Below are positions 25,603-34,798 of a stretch of DNA of 64,000 bases, piece by piece. Below the pieces are notes generated by a model. That model saw only the letters and a list, made by a program, of their open reading frames with translations. It made no database searches and was not told where the DNA came from. Made by a program: the position numbers and the translations under genes. The stretch's first letter is position 1. Each line of letters opens with the position of its first letter. Origin of the DNA: an uncultured Polaribacter sp. (GTDB lineage Bacteria; Bacteroidota; Bacteroidia; Flavobacteriales; Flavobacteriaceae); NCBI GenBank assembly GCA_938084845.1, contig CALKEB010000016.1:62001-126000 (forward strand), in the 5' to 3' direction.

Positions 25603-26988
25603 ATGAATCATCAAGAAAACATAAAAGATAAACTTTTAAACTCCCTAAACAAAAAAGGGTTTTTAGTAGTTCTTGGTGGTGGAGAAAGTGGCGTGGGTGC
25701 TTCAGTATTAGGGAAGAAAAAAGGATTTAATGTTTTTGTATCCGATAACGGCTCAATCTCTAAAAAATATAAAGCTGTACTTATTGCAAATGCAATTGAA
25801 TTTGAAGAAAATGGACATTCAGACCAAAAAATTGTAAAGGCAAGCCTAGTTGTAAAAAGTCCTGGAATTCCAGATACTGTTTCTTTGGTCAAAGATTTGC
25901 ATTTTAATTCTATTCCTGTTATATCAGAAATAGAATTTGCAGCACTTTTTACAGAAGCAAACCTCATTGCAATTACAGGTTCTAACGGAAAAACAACGAC
26001 TACTTTATTAACGCATCATATTTTAAAACAAGCTGGTTTAGATATTGGAATAGCAGGTAATATTGGAGATAGTTTTGCTTTACAAGTTGCTCAAAATAAT
26101 TTTAAAAATTATGTACTAGAAGTAAGTAGTTTTCAATTAGATGGTACCGTAAATTTTAAACCAAATATTGCCATTTTAACCAATATTACTCCAGATCATT
26201 TGGACCGTTACAATAATGATTTTAACGCTTACATTCATTCTAAATTTAGCATCTCAAAAAATCAAGAATCTACAGATTATTTAATTTATGATGCAGATGA
26301 TAAGATCATCGAAAAAGCATTAAAAGAACACAAAGTTAACGCAAGATTAATTCCATTTTCAGTCGAAAAAGAACTTGAATATGGTGCGTTTATAAAAGAC
26401 AATACACTAACAATCAACATTCAAAAAGAAATATTACATATGCCACTATCATCATTATCAATCAAAGGAAAACACAACACCAAAAATGCAATGGCTGCTT
26501 CAATGGCTGCTCAATTGTTAAAAGTTAGGAAAGAAACAATCAAAGAAAGTTTATCAAATTTTGAAGGAGCTGAACATCGTTTAGAAAATGTAGCAAAAAT
26601 TAAAAATGTTCATTATATAAACGACTCTAAAGCAACAAACGTTAATGCTACATTTTATGCATTAGAGTGTATGGATCAGCAAACAGTTTGGATTGTTGGA
26701 GGAGTAGATAAAGGAAATGATTATACAGACTTGTTGCCTTTGGTAAGAGAAAAAGTAAAAGCAATAGTTTGTTTAGGTATTGATAACCAAAAAATTAAAA
26801 ACACGTTCGGGAGTGTTATAGAAACAATTGTTGAAACTGCTGGTGCAGAAGAAGCTGTTAAAGTTGCACATAAAATTGCAGAAAGAGGAGATGCTGTTTT
26901 ATTATCTCCTGCATGTGCTAGTTTTGATTTATTTGAAAATTACGAAGACAGAGGACGTCAATTTAAACAAGCGGTTAGAAATTTATAA
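25603..26988 (+). CDS. murD: UDP-MurNAc-Ala-Glu ligase MurD
   Basis: A 461-residue Mur ligase that adds D-Glu to UDP-MurNAc-L-Ala. The N-terminal LVVLGGGESGVGAS binds the UDP part, ITGSNGKTTTT is the ATP P-loop, and NITPDHLDRY and INDSKATN are also conserved. The ATG at 25603 is used because it gives the normal N-terminus and an eight-base gap to mraY. A longer frame opening at 25537 would add a stretch overlapping mraY with no similarity to MurD. Confidence 0.95.
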   Translation: MNHQENIKDKLLNSLNKKGFLVVLGGGESGVGASVLGKKKGFNVFVSDNGSISKKYKAVLIANAIEFEENGHSDQKIVKASLVVKSPGIPDTVSLVKDLHFNSIPVISEIEFAALFTEANLIAITGSNGKTTTTLLTHHILKQAGLDIGIAGNIGDSFALQVAQNNFKNYVLEVSSFQLDGTVNFKPNIAILTNITPDHLDRYNNDFNAYIHSKFSISKNQESTDYLIYDADDKIIEKALKEHKVNARLIPFSVEKELEYGAFIKDNTLTINIQKEILHMPLSSLSIKGKHNTKNAMAASMAAQLLKVRKETIKESLSNFEGAEHRLENVAKIKNVHYINDSKATNVNATFYALECMDQQTVWIVGGVDKGNDYTDLLPLVREKVKAIVCLGIDNQKIKNTFGSVIETIVETAGAEEAVKVAHKIAERGDAVLLSPACASFDLFENYEDRGRQFKQAVRNL

Positions 26989-26991
26989 GCA

Positions 26992-28179
26992 TTGAAAACT
27001 GTTTTAAAACATATAAAAGGAGATAGAACTATTTGGGCATTAGTAGCAATACTAGCTGTTTTTTCATTTATGCCTGTGTATAGTGCCAGTACAAATTTGG
27101 TGTATGTGGTTGGCTCTGGTTCTACTCTAGGATATTTGTTAAAACACATGGTGTTGTTAATTATGGGATTTGGAATAATTTACGGTGTTCATAAAATACC
27201 GTATCGTTATTTTTCTGGTGGTTCTGTTTTAATGTTGCCAATTGTATTTGTTTTATTGATTTTTACCATGATGCAGGGCACAACGATAGGAGGAGCAAAT
27301 GCCAGTAGATGGATTCGAATTCCTTTTGTTGGAATCGGTTTTCAAACGTCTACTTTAGCTGGATTGGTGCTTATGGTTTATGTGGCTAGATATTTAGCAA
27401 AAAAGAAAGAAAAAACAATAAATTTTAAAGAAAGTTTATTGCAACTGTGGCTTCCAGTAGGGGCTATTTTAATGCTTATCCTACCCGCAAACTTTTCTAC
27501 TACAGCTATTATTTTCTTCATGATTTTAGTCGTTACTTTTATTGGAGGGTATCCGTTAAAATATTTAGGAATTATATTAGGATCGGGTATCTTATTACTC
27601 ACTTTCTTTGTCTTAATTGCGAAAGCTTTTCCTGATGCAATGCCGAATAGAGTTGAAACCTGGCAAAATAGGATAGCGCGTTTTTCTGACCCACAAGATA
27701 AAGATGTATATCAAGTAGAAAAAGCTAAAATAGCAATCGCAACAGGAGGTCCAATTGGTTTAGGTCCTGGGAAAAGTGTTCAAAAAAACTTTTTACCACA
27801 ATCTTCTTCAGATTTTATTTTTGCAATAATTATAGAAGAATATGGCTTGGTTGGTGGGATATTAACTGCGTTGATTTATTTTTTATTGCTGTTTAGAATT
27901 TTTGTTGTAATTCGTAAAACAGTTACCATTTTTGGCACTTTATTAGTCATAGGTGTGGGTTGCCCGATCATTTTTCAGGCCATTATAAATATGGCAGTAG
28001 CAACAAATTTATTTCCAGTAACAGGACAAACTTTACCTTTGATAAGTAGTGGAGGTACCTCTATTTGGATGACTTGTTTTGCCTTAGGAATGATTTTAAG
28101 TGTAAGTGCTTCTAAACAAGAAACTGAAGAAGATATTTTAAATGATAACCCTTTAGATATTTTACATGAAACCATTTAA
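26992..28179 (+). CDS. ftsW: Septal glycosyltransferase FtsW
   Basis: A 395-residue SEDS protein with about ten membrane helices. [19 protein letters not shown] near residues 102-120, the Asp-containing [16 protein letters not shown] loop, [16 protein letters not shown], and [13 protein letters not shown] all match FtsW/RodA; next to ftsI it is FtsW. It polymerises glycan strands at the septum with FtsI. The start is TTG at 26992, three bases after murD. It overlaps murG by 14 bases. Confidence 0.94.
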   Translation: MKTVLKHIKGDRTIWALVAILAVFSFMPVYSASTNLVYVVGSGSTLGYLLKHMVLLIMGFGIIYGVHKIPYRYFSGGSVLMLPIVFVLLIFTMMQGTTIGGANASRWIRIPFVGIGFQTSTLAGLVLMVYVARYLAKKKEKTINFKESLLQLWLPVGAILMLILPANFSTTAIIFFMILVVTFIGGYPLKYLGIILGSGILLLTFFVLIAKAFPDAMPNRVETWQNRIARFSDPQDKDVYQVEKAKIAIATGGPIGLGPGKSVQKNFLPQSSSDFIFAIIIEEYGLVGGILTALIYFLLLFRIFVVIRKTVTIFGTLLVIGVGCPIIFQAIINMAVATNLFPVTGQTLPLISSGGTSIWMTCFALGMILSVSASKQETEEDILNDNPLDILHETI

Positions 28180-29257
28180 TATAATAATTTCTGGAGGAGG
28201 AACTGGGGGTCATATTTATCCTGCAATAGCAATTGCAAATGAAATAAAATTGCGTTACCCAGATGCAAATTTTTTATTTGTAGGTGCGAAAGATAAGATG
28301 GAAATGGAGAAAGTTCCACAAGCAGGTTATGCTATAAAAGGGCTATGGATTTCTGGTATTCAAAGAAAAAATATCTCTAAAAATTTTAATTTTCCGCTTA
28401 AGTTATTAAGTAGTTTATGGAAGGCAAATGCAATCATAAAAAGGTTTAAACCAGACATTGCTATTGGAACAGGAGGTTTTGCAAGCGGGCCAACATTAAT
28501 CATGGCTAGTCTTAAAAATATTCCAACATTAATTCAAGAGCAAAATTCATTTCCAGGAATCACAAACAAGTTATTAGGAAAAAGTACTTCTAAGATTTGT
28601 GTCGCTTATGATGATTTAGAACGTTTTTTTCCATCTGAAAAAATCATAAAAACAGGTAATCCTGTTCGCCAAGATTTATTAGACATACACACAAAAATTT
28701 CTGAAGGTATTGGTTTTTTTACTACAGATGTAAAGCAAAAAACAATTTTAATTTTAGGTGGTAGTTTAGGTGCTCGAAAAATTAATGAACTTATTGCAAG
28801 CCATTTAGAGTTTTTTAAAACACAAAACGTTCAAGTAATCTGGCAATGTGGAAAATTGTATTTTGATGAATACAAGCATTACAATTCTGAAAATCATGTG
28901 CAAGTTCATCAATTTATTAATAGAATGGATTTGGCTTATGCTGCTTCAGATATTATCATTTCAAGAGCAGGAGCAAGTTCTGTCTCTGAACTGTGTATTG
29001 TTGGTAAGCCAGTAATTTTTATTCCATCTCCTAATGTGGCAGAAGATCATCAAACAAAAAACGCAAAATTTATTGTAGAAAAGCATGGGGCACTACTCTT
29101 AAAAGAATCTGAATTAGACACTTTTACGATTGTTTTTGAAACCTTACTAAAAGATAAAGGCAAACAAGAACAGCTAGCTGAAAATATAAAGGAGTTAGCA
29201 TTGCCAAGTGCAACAACAGATATCGTAAATGAAGTTGAAAAATTATTAAAAAAGTGA
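28166..29257 (+). CDS. murG: Lipid II synthase MurG
   Basis: A 363-residue GT28 glycosyltransferase. The N-terminal [13 protein letters not shown] (residues 8-20) is the first glycine loop, [10 protein letters not shown] the second, and [13 protein letters not shown] the UDP-GlcNAc site; [12 protein letters not shown] follows. It transfers GlcNAc to lipid I on the inner face of the membrane. It overlaps ftsW by 14 bases and murC by four. Confidence 0.96.
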   Translation: MKPFNIIISGGGTGGHIYPAIAIANEIKLRYPDANFLFVGAKDKMEMEKVPQAGYAIKGLWISGIQRKNISKNFNFPLKLLSSLWKANAIIKRFKPDIAIGTGGFASGPTLIMASLKNIPTLIQEQNSFPGITNKLLGKSTSKICVAYDDLERFFPSEKIIKTGNPVRQDLLDIHTKISEGIGFFTTDVKQKTILILGGSLGARKINELIASHLEFFKTQNVQVIWQCGKLYFDEYKHYNSENHVQVHQFINRMDLAYAASDIIISRAGASSVSELCIVGKPVIFIPSPNVAEDHQTKNAKFIVEKHGALLLKESELDTFTIVFETLLKDKGKQEQLAENIKELALPSATTDIVNEVEKLLKK

Positions 29258-30597
29258 ATCTAAAAAACGCACATAACGTCTACTTTATAGGTATTGGAGG
29301 CATTGGTATGAGTGCACTTGCCAGGTATTTTATCGCTCAAGGTAAAAATGTAGCTGGTTTTGACAGAAAGGCTTCTCAAATCACAACCGATTTACAAGAA
29401 CTTGGTGTTTCAATTCATTTTGAAGATGGTAAAGCAAATATTCCATTGTCTTTTTTAGAAAAAGAAAACTGTATAGTAGTATACACTCCAGCAATACCTA
29501 AAGATTCAGAAGAGTTAAATTTCTTTTTAAATAATAATTTTAAGACATTAAAAAGGGCAACAGTATTAGGAGAAATCACAAAATCTACATTTTGTTTAGC
29601 GGCTGCAGGAACTCATGGAAAAACAACAACTAGTTCAATTTTAGGACACATTATGCAACCAGAAAAAGCAACATCTTTTTTGGGTGGTATCGCAGAAAAT
29701 TATCAATCAAACTTAATTTTAGGAGATGATAAAATAACTGTAGTAGAGGCGGATGAATTTGATCGGTCTTTTTTACAATTAAGTCCAAATATAGCTTGTG
29801 TGACTTCTATGGATGCAGATCATTTAGACATTTATGGAGATGCCTTATCAATAGAAGCCTCTTTTTTAGAGTTTTCTAAAAAAGTAACAGGAACTTTAAT
29901 TGTGGCAAAAGGGCTGCCTTTAGCGGGGCTAACCTATGCAGTAAATGAAGCTGCAGATTTTACTGCCTATAATTTAAAAATTGTTGATGGAACCTATTTT
30001 TTTGATGTAAAAACACCAACAGGTACTATACGAGATATGTCTTTACATCTTCCAGGAAAACACAATGTCATGAATGCCTTAGCTGCGATAGCAATGGCAA
30101 ATATTTATGGAGTTTCATTAGATAAAATTAAGCAACAGTTAGCAACATTCAACGGTGTGAAACGTAGATTTTCGTATAAGATAAAATCTGCTAATTTAGT
30201 GTTAATAGATGATTATGCGCATCATCCTACAGAAATTAATGCTGTAGAAGATTCAATTAGAGAAATGTATCCTGATCAAAAAGTTCTTGCTGTTTTTCAA
30301 CCTCATTTATTTTCTAGAACAAAAGATTTTGTTTTAGATTTTGCATCAGCTTTATCTAAATTTGATGAGGTTTTATTGTTAGACATTTATCCAGCAAGAG
30401 AAGCGCCAATTGCGAATGTTACTTCTTCTTGGTTGTTAAGTAAAATACAAACAAAGAATAAAAAAGTAGTACAAAAAAACGATGTAATTGAATATATAGA
30501 AGCTTCTTCATGCAAAGTGATTGCAATGATGGGGGCAGGAGATATTGGACACTTAATAAACGATGTTGCGAGCCAACTTTTAAAATCCGTGAAATGA
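29254..30597 (+). CDS. murC: UDP-MurNAc-alanine ligase MurC
   Basis: A 447-residue Mur ligase. [15 protein letters not shown] at residues 10-24 binds the nucleotide sugar, [12 protein letters not shown] is the ATP P-loop, and [10 protein letters not shown] and [10 protein letters not shown] are present. It adds the first L-Ala to UDP-MurNAc. The start is GTG at 29254, inside the murG end (GTGA overlap); this keeps the usual N-terminal length. Confidence 0.96.
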   Translation: MNLKNAHNVYFIGIGGIGMSALARYFIAQGKNVAGFDRKASQITTDLQELGVSIHFEDGKANIPLSFLEKENCIVVYTPAIPKDSEELNFFLNNNFKTLKRATVLGEITKSTFCLAAAGTHGKTTTSSILGHIMQPEKATSFLGGIAENYQSNLILGDDKITVVEADEFDRSFLQLSPNIACVTSMDADHLDIYGDALSIEASFLEFSKKVTGTLIVAKGLPLAGLTYAVNEAADFTAYNLKIVDGTYFFDVKTPTGTIRDMSLHLPGKHNVMNALAAIAMANIYGVSLDKIKQQLATFNGVKRRFSYKIKSANLVLIDDYAHHPTEINAVEDSIREMYPDQKVLAVFQPHLFSRTKDFVLDFASALSKFDEVLLLDIYPAREAPIANVTSSWLLSKIQTKNKKVVQKNDVIEYIEASSCKVIAMMGAGDIGHLINDVASQLLKSVK

Positions 30598-31319
30598 AAT
30601 TAAAAAAACTTTTAAAATACTTTTTTTTCTTTCTGATGACAATCGGTTTAAGTATACTTTTTAGTTTTTCTAATACAAGAAATAACTCCCATAAAGTAGG
30701 GGTTTCGTTTGTTGAATTCTCTTCTGGGGATAATAATTTTCTAACCCATTCTATGGTTAATAAATTGTTAATACAAAGTGCAGAAAAAATGCAAAACAAA
30801 CCAAAATCTGTAATAGATTTATATGTTCTAGAAAATAACGTCTCAAAAAATCCATATGTGGAAAAAGCAGATGTTTTTTTAACAGTAGATGGTAGCCTAA
30901 AATCTGTAATTAAACAACGAGAGCCTGTTGCTAGAATTCTAGGAGATAACACTGTTTATTATATTGATAAACAGGGGGTGAAGATGCCATTATCACCTAA
31001 TTATTCTTCCAGAGTTTTATTGGTCTCTGGAGTAAATTCTGATGATGAAATTACTGAGCTTTTACAGCTTATTAATGAAATAAAAAAAGATGATTTTCTA
31101 GTTAAAGAGATTGTTGGAATTGTAAAATCTGACGAAAATGAATTTCAACTTTCTGTAAGAAGTGGAGATTATAAAATTGATTTTGGAGATTTATCTCAAA
31201 TGAAATTAAAATTTAAAAAATTAAAAGCGTTTTATAATACAACCTTTGAAGACAAGACCATTCAAAATTATAAAACAATTAATGTAAAATATCACAACCA
31301 GGTTGTGTGCACTAAATAA
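30594..31319 (+). CDS. ftsQ: FtsQ/DivIB-like division protein
   Basis: A 241-residue bitopic protein: a short basic N-terminus, one membrane helix (about residues 8-25), then a periplasmic part. SVIDLYVLENNVSKNPYVEKADVFLTVDG looks like the POTRA domain, and KQREPVARILGDNTVYYIDKQGVKMPL the beta domain. The ATG at 30594 overlaps the murC stop in ATGA; a longer frame from 30510 lies within murC and is rejected. It belongs to FtsQLB. The call rests on topology, POTRA-like sequence and position before ftsA. Confidence 0.9.
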   Translation: MKLKKLLKYFFFFLMTIGLSILFSFSNTRNNSHKVGVSFVEFSSGDNNFLTHSMVNKLLIQSAEKMQNKPKSVIDLYVLENNVSKNPYVEKADVFLTVDGSLKSVIKQREPVARILGDNTVYYIDKQGVKMPLSPNYSSRVLLVSGVNSDDEITELLQLINEIKKDDFLVKEIVGIVKSDENEFQLSVRSGDYKIDFGDLSQMKLKFKKLKAFYNTTFEDKTIQNYKTINVKYHNQVVCTK

Positions 31320-31325
31320 ACTAAA

Positions 31326-32666
31326 ATGGAAGATAACAAAATAGCTGTTGGTTTAGATATTGGTACCACTAAAATTGTTGCCATGATTGGTCGTAAAAAT
31401 GACTATGGTAAGATAGAAGTAGTGGGTATTGGTAAAGCAAAGAGTTTGGGTGTAAAGCGTGGTGTAGTTAGTAATATTACCCAAACAATACAATCTATAC
31501 AGCAAGCTGTAGATGAGGCTGAGAGTGTTTCTGGTATTAAAATAGAAGATGTGGTTGTTGGTATAGCTGGGCAACACATTCGCAGTTTACATCATAGCGA
31601 CTATATTACTAGAAACAATGCAGATGAAGTTATTGATGCTCTAGATATAGAGAATTTGGTAAACCAAGTGCATAAATTAGTAATGCTACCTGGAGAGGAA
31701 ATTATTCATGTATTGCCTCAAGAATTTAAAGTAGATTCTCAAGCGGATATTAAAGAACCAATTGGTATGTATGGAGGACGTTTAGAAGCAAACTTTCATG
31801 TGGTTGTTGGCCAGGTTTCTTCCATCCGAAATATTGGGAGGTGTGTAAAAAGTGCAGGATTAGATTTAAATGAAATAACATTAGAACCATTAGCATCAGC
31901 ACAAGCAGTTCTTAGTCAAGAAGAAAAAGAAGCGGGGGTAGCCTTAATAGATATTGGTGGGGGTACTACCGATTTAGCTATTTTTAAAGATGGTATTATT
32001 AGGCATACAGCAGTTATCCCTTTTGGAGGTAACGTAATTACAGATGATATCAAAGAAGGATGTTCAATTATAGAAAAACAGGCTGAATTGTTAAAAATTA
32101 AGTTTGGATCTGCGTGGCCTGGAGAGAATAAAGAGACAGAAATTGTTTCCATTCCAGGGTTAAGAGGTAGAGAACCTAAAGAAATTACACTTAAAAATCT
32201 TTCTAGAATAATACACGCAAGAGTACAAGAAATTATTGAACATGTATATTTAGAAATAAAAAATTATGGTCACGAAACCGCAAAAGGTAAATTAATTGCC
32301 GGAATTGTTTTAACAGGAGGAGGATCTCAGCTTAAACACTTGCGTCAACTTGTAGAATATATTACGGGTATGGATGCTAGAATTGGTTATCCTAATGAGC
32401 ATTTAGCAGGCGAATCGGATGAAGCATTAACAAGTCCTTCTTACGCAACTGCTGTAGGTTTATTAATGGAAGGATTAGAAAAAGATAGTAAAGTTGCAGA
32501 GCAAGAAGCGGATACTTCAGAGGTGTTAGAGCAAACAGAAGGTATCCAAAATGAAGAAGTTAATGAACCTGAACAAGAGATAAAAGCAAAGCAAAAACCT
32601 AAAACAAGAACCTTTTTTGAAAAATTCACTGAAGGATTAAAAGATTTTTTAGATAACGCAGAATAA
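31326..32666 (+). CDS. ftsA: FtsA, actin-like membrane tether for FtsZ
   Basis: A 446-residue actin-fold ATPase. VGLDIGTTKIVAMIG at residues 8-22 is the phosphate-1 loop, VALIDIGGGTTDLA the phosphate-2 loop, and GIVLTGGGSQLKHL the adenosine motif; the 1C domain lies between. The C-terminal 45 residues end FFEKFTEGLKDFLDNAE, which contains the amphipathic membrane-targeting helix. An acidic linker (about 390-425) precedes it. It anchors FtsZ filaments to the membrane. Confidence 0.96.
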   Translation: MEDNKIAVGLDIGTTKIVAMIGRKNDYGKIEVVGIGKAKSLGVKRGVVSNITQTIQSIQQAVDEAESVSGIKIEDVVVGIAGQHIRSLHHSDYITRNNADEVIDALDIENLVNQVHKLVMLPGEEIIHVLPQEFKVDSQADIKEPIGMYGGRLEANFHVVVGQVSSIRNIGRCVKSAGLDLNEITLEPLASAQAVLSQEEKEAGVALIDIGGGTTDLAIFKDGIIRHTAVIPFGGNVITDDIKEGCSIIEKQAELLKIKFGSAWPGENKETEIVSIPGLRGREPKEITLKNLSRIIHARVQEIIEHVYLEIKNYGHETAKGKLIAGIVLTGGGSQLKHLRQLVEYITGMDARIGYPNEHLAGESDEALTSPSYATAVGLLMEGLEKDSKVAEQEADTSEVLEQTEGIQNEEVNEPEQEIKAKQKPKTRTFFEKFTEGLKDFLDNAE

Positions 32667-32718
32667 TTAGTTGCTGTAAACAAAACGAACCCAACGAACA
32701 CAAAAATAAAAAGTTAGT

Positions 32719-34617
32719 ATGAGCTTAGAATTTGAAAACATTGAATTTGTAATGCCAAAATCACAATCAAATACCATAAAAGTAATTGGTGTTGGTGGTG
32801 GTGGGAGTAATGCTGTTAACCACATGTTTCAGCAACACATAAATGGAGTAGATTTTGTAATTTGTAATACAGATGCACAGGCATTAGAAAATAGCCCAAT
32901 TCCAAACAAAATTCAATTAGGTGCCACACTTACCTCCGGTTTAGGGGCAGGTGCTAATCCTGAAATTGGAGAGCAAGCAGCCAAAGAGAGTATGCAAGAG
33001 ATACAGCAGATGTTAAATAGCCAAACAAAAATGGTTTTTATAACTGCTGGTATGGGGGGAGGAACAGGTACTGGTGCTGCACCAATCATTGCAAAAATTG
33101 CAAAGGATATGGACATATTAACAGTTGGTATTGTTACTATGCCATTTGCTTTCGAAGGAAAAAGAAGAACAAAACAAGCTCAATCAGGTATCGATCAATT
33201 GCGACAAAATGTAGATTCTTTAATTGTGATCAATAATAATAAATTACGAGAGGTTTACGGGAATCTAGGCTTTAAAGCAGGTTTTTCAAAGGCAGATGAA
33301 GTTTTGTCTACTGCATCTAAAGGGATCGCAGAAGTAATTACCCACCACTATAAACAAAATATTGATTTACACGATGCAAAAACGGTACTTTCTAATAGTG
33401 GAACTGCAATTATGGGTTCTGCAAAAGAAGAAGGGCAAACAAGAGCTAAAAATGCAATTATAAAAGCATTAGATTCTCCTTTATTAAATGATAATAAAAT
33501 TACTGGAGCTAAAAATGTACTGCTACTAATCGTTTCAGGAACAAGTGAAGTTACCTTAGATGAGATTGGAGAAATTAATGATTATATCCAAGATGAAGCA
33601 GGTTATGATGCCAATATAATTATGGGTATTGGAGAAGATGAAACTTTAGGAGAGGCGATATCTGTAACTATTGTGGCTACAGGATTTGCAGCAGATCAAC
33701 AAAGTAATATTACAAACACAGAGGTAAAAAAAATAATTCATACGCTAGAAGAAGAGCAGAGAGCAACCTATAACTTCCAAGAAAAAACAGTATCTAGACA
33801 ACCCACGCTAGATAGCCCTATTACCACTAAAGAGCATTCGAATGCCAAAATAGTGCATACCCTAGATGATGATACTGAAGATGTAAGTTCTACAATGGAT
33901 TTGGTAAAAACCAATGAAATTATAGCCCATATGCCAGTTTACTTTGAAGAAGTTTTTGCAGAGACAACCTCTTCTTCTAAAGAAGGTTTTATTATAACAG
34001 ATGTTACTAAATCTCAAGAGAAAAAAGAGCAAGAGCTACCAGAAACAACATCAGCATCTTTGTTCGATATTCCTCTAAATGAATACACAGAAATAACCAA
34101 AGACGAAGAAATACGATTTAATTTAACAAGTGAAGAAGAAGTAAATGTAAATGAAATCGAAGTTTTTGGAGCTATAGAAATTAAACCCAAACCAGAAACT
34201 CGCTATGTGTTAGAAGATTTTGATACAGCACCAACTATCGGAAAAAGTTCGAAACTTACCGAGCCTAAAGTGATGGAAGATGAAATTCAATTTGAATTAA
34301 AGACAGCTGCTCCTCAGTCTGAAATTAACCAAATAGAAACTCAGAGCGAAGAAGTATCTCCGTTAGATTTAACAATAAACGAACTTCAAAAAAGAGCGGA
34401 AGAAAGACGTAAAAGTATGAAGAAGTTTAATTATAGTTTTAATGAAAACTTGACAAAAAATATTGATGAAATAGAACGTCAACCTGCTTACAAAAGGCAA
34501 GGAGTAAACTTAGATAAAAATGCAACAATTAGTAACGTTAAAACGGCACTAAAAAAAGATACCGATGACATCGATTTTTCATCTAATAATTCTTTTTTAC
34601 ACGATAACGTAGATTAA
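32719..34617 (+). CDS. ftsZ: FtsZ with long C-terminal tail
   Basis: A 632-residue tubulin homologue. The GTPase domain (about residues 15-330) has VGGGGSNAVNHM, NTDAQAL, GMGGGTGTGAAP (the tubulin signature) and the T7 loop. The remaining 300 residues are an acidic, low-complexity linker, about three times longer than the whole tail in most bacteria but usual for Flavobacteriaceae. Near the end, QPAYKRQGVNL (from Pro589) resembles the conserved FtsZ C-terminal peptide that binds FtsA, yet 37 more residues follow and end in SFLHDNVD. It is the last gene of the cluster; a terminator follows. Confidence 0.97.
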   Translation: MSLEFENIEFVMPKSQSNTIKVIGVGGGGSNAVNHMFQQHINGVDFVICNTDAQALENSPIPNKIQLGATLTSGLGAGANPEIGEQAAKESMQEIQQMLNSQTKMVFITAGMGGGTGTGAAPIIAKIAKDMDILTVGIVTMPFAFEGKRRTKQAQSGIDQLRQNVDSLIVINNNKLREVYGNLGFKAGFSKADEVLSTASKGIAEVITHHYKQNIDLHDAKTVLSNSGTAIMGSAKEEGQTRAKNAIIKALDSPLLNDNKITGAKNVLLLIVSGTSEVTLDEIGEINDYIQDEAGYDANIIMGIGEDETLGEAISVTIVATGFAADQQSNITNTEVKKIIHTLEEEQRATYNFQEKTVSRQPTLDSPITTKEHSNAKIVHTLDDDTEDVSSTMDLVKTNEIIAHMPVYFEEVFAETTSSSKEGFIITDVTKSQEKKEQELPETTSASLFDIPLNEYTEITKDEEIRFNLTSEEEVNVNEIEVFGAIEIKPKPETRYVLEDFDTAPTIGKSSKLTEPKVMEDEIQFELKTAAPQSEINQIETQSEEVSPLDLTINELQKRAEERRKSMKKFNYSFNENLTKNIDEIERQPAYKRQGVNLDKNATISNVKTALKKDTDDIDFSSNNSFLHDNVD

Positions 34618-34640
34618 AATAGTTGTATCAATTTTGTATA

Positions 34641-34674
34641 AAAAATCACACCTTGTAGCGGTGTGATTTTTTTT
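34641..34674 (+). terminator. Terminator of the dcw cluster
   Basis: A hairpin AATCACACC / GGTGTGATT with a seven-base loop followed by a T8 run, 23 bases after the ftsZ stop. The A-rich left flank makes it partly bidirectional. Confidence 0.85.
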
Positions 34675-34772
34675 GCTTTAAGTAAAGTGCTGCTAAACTA
34701 AACCAAAATACAGTTCATCGATACTTATCTGTTTTAAATCTAGGTTCGAACTTCTTCTACATTTATGAATTT

Positions 34773-34780
34773 TACATTTG
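34773..34780 (+). promoter_or_regulatory. -7 promoter element for the T9SS cargo gene
   Basis: TACATTTG matches TAnnTTTG and ends 18 bases before the ATG at 34799. Confidence 0.55.
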
Positions 34781-34798
34781 TGATAAATTTATAAAATA

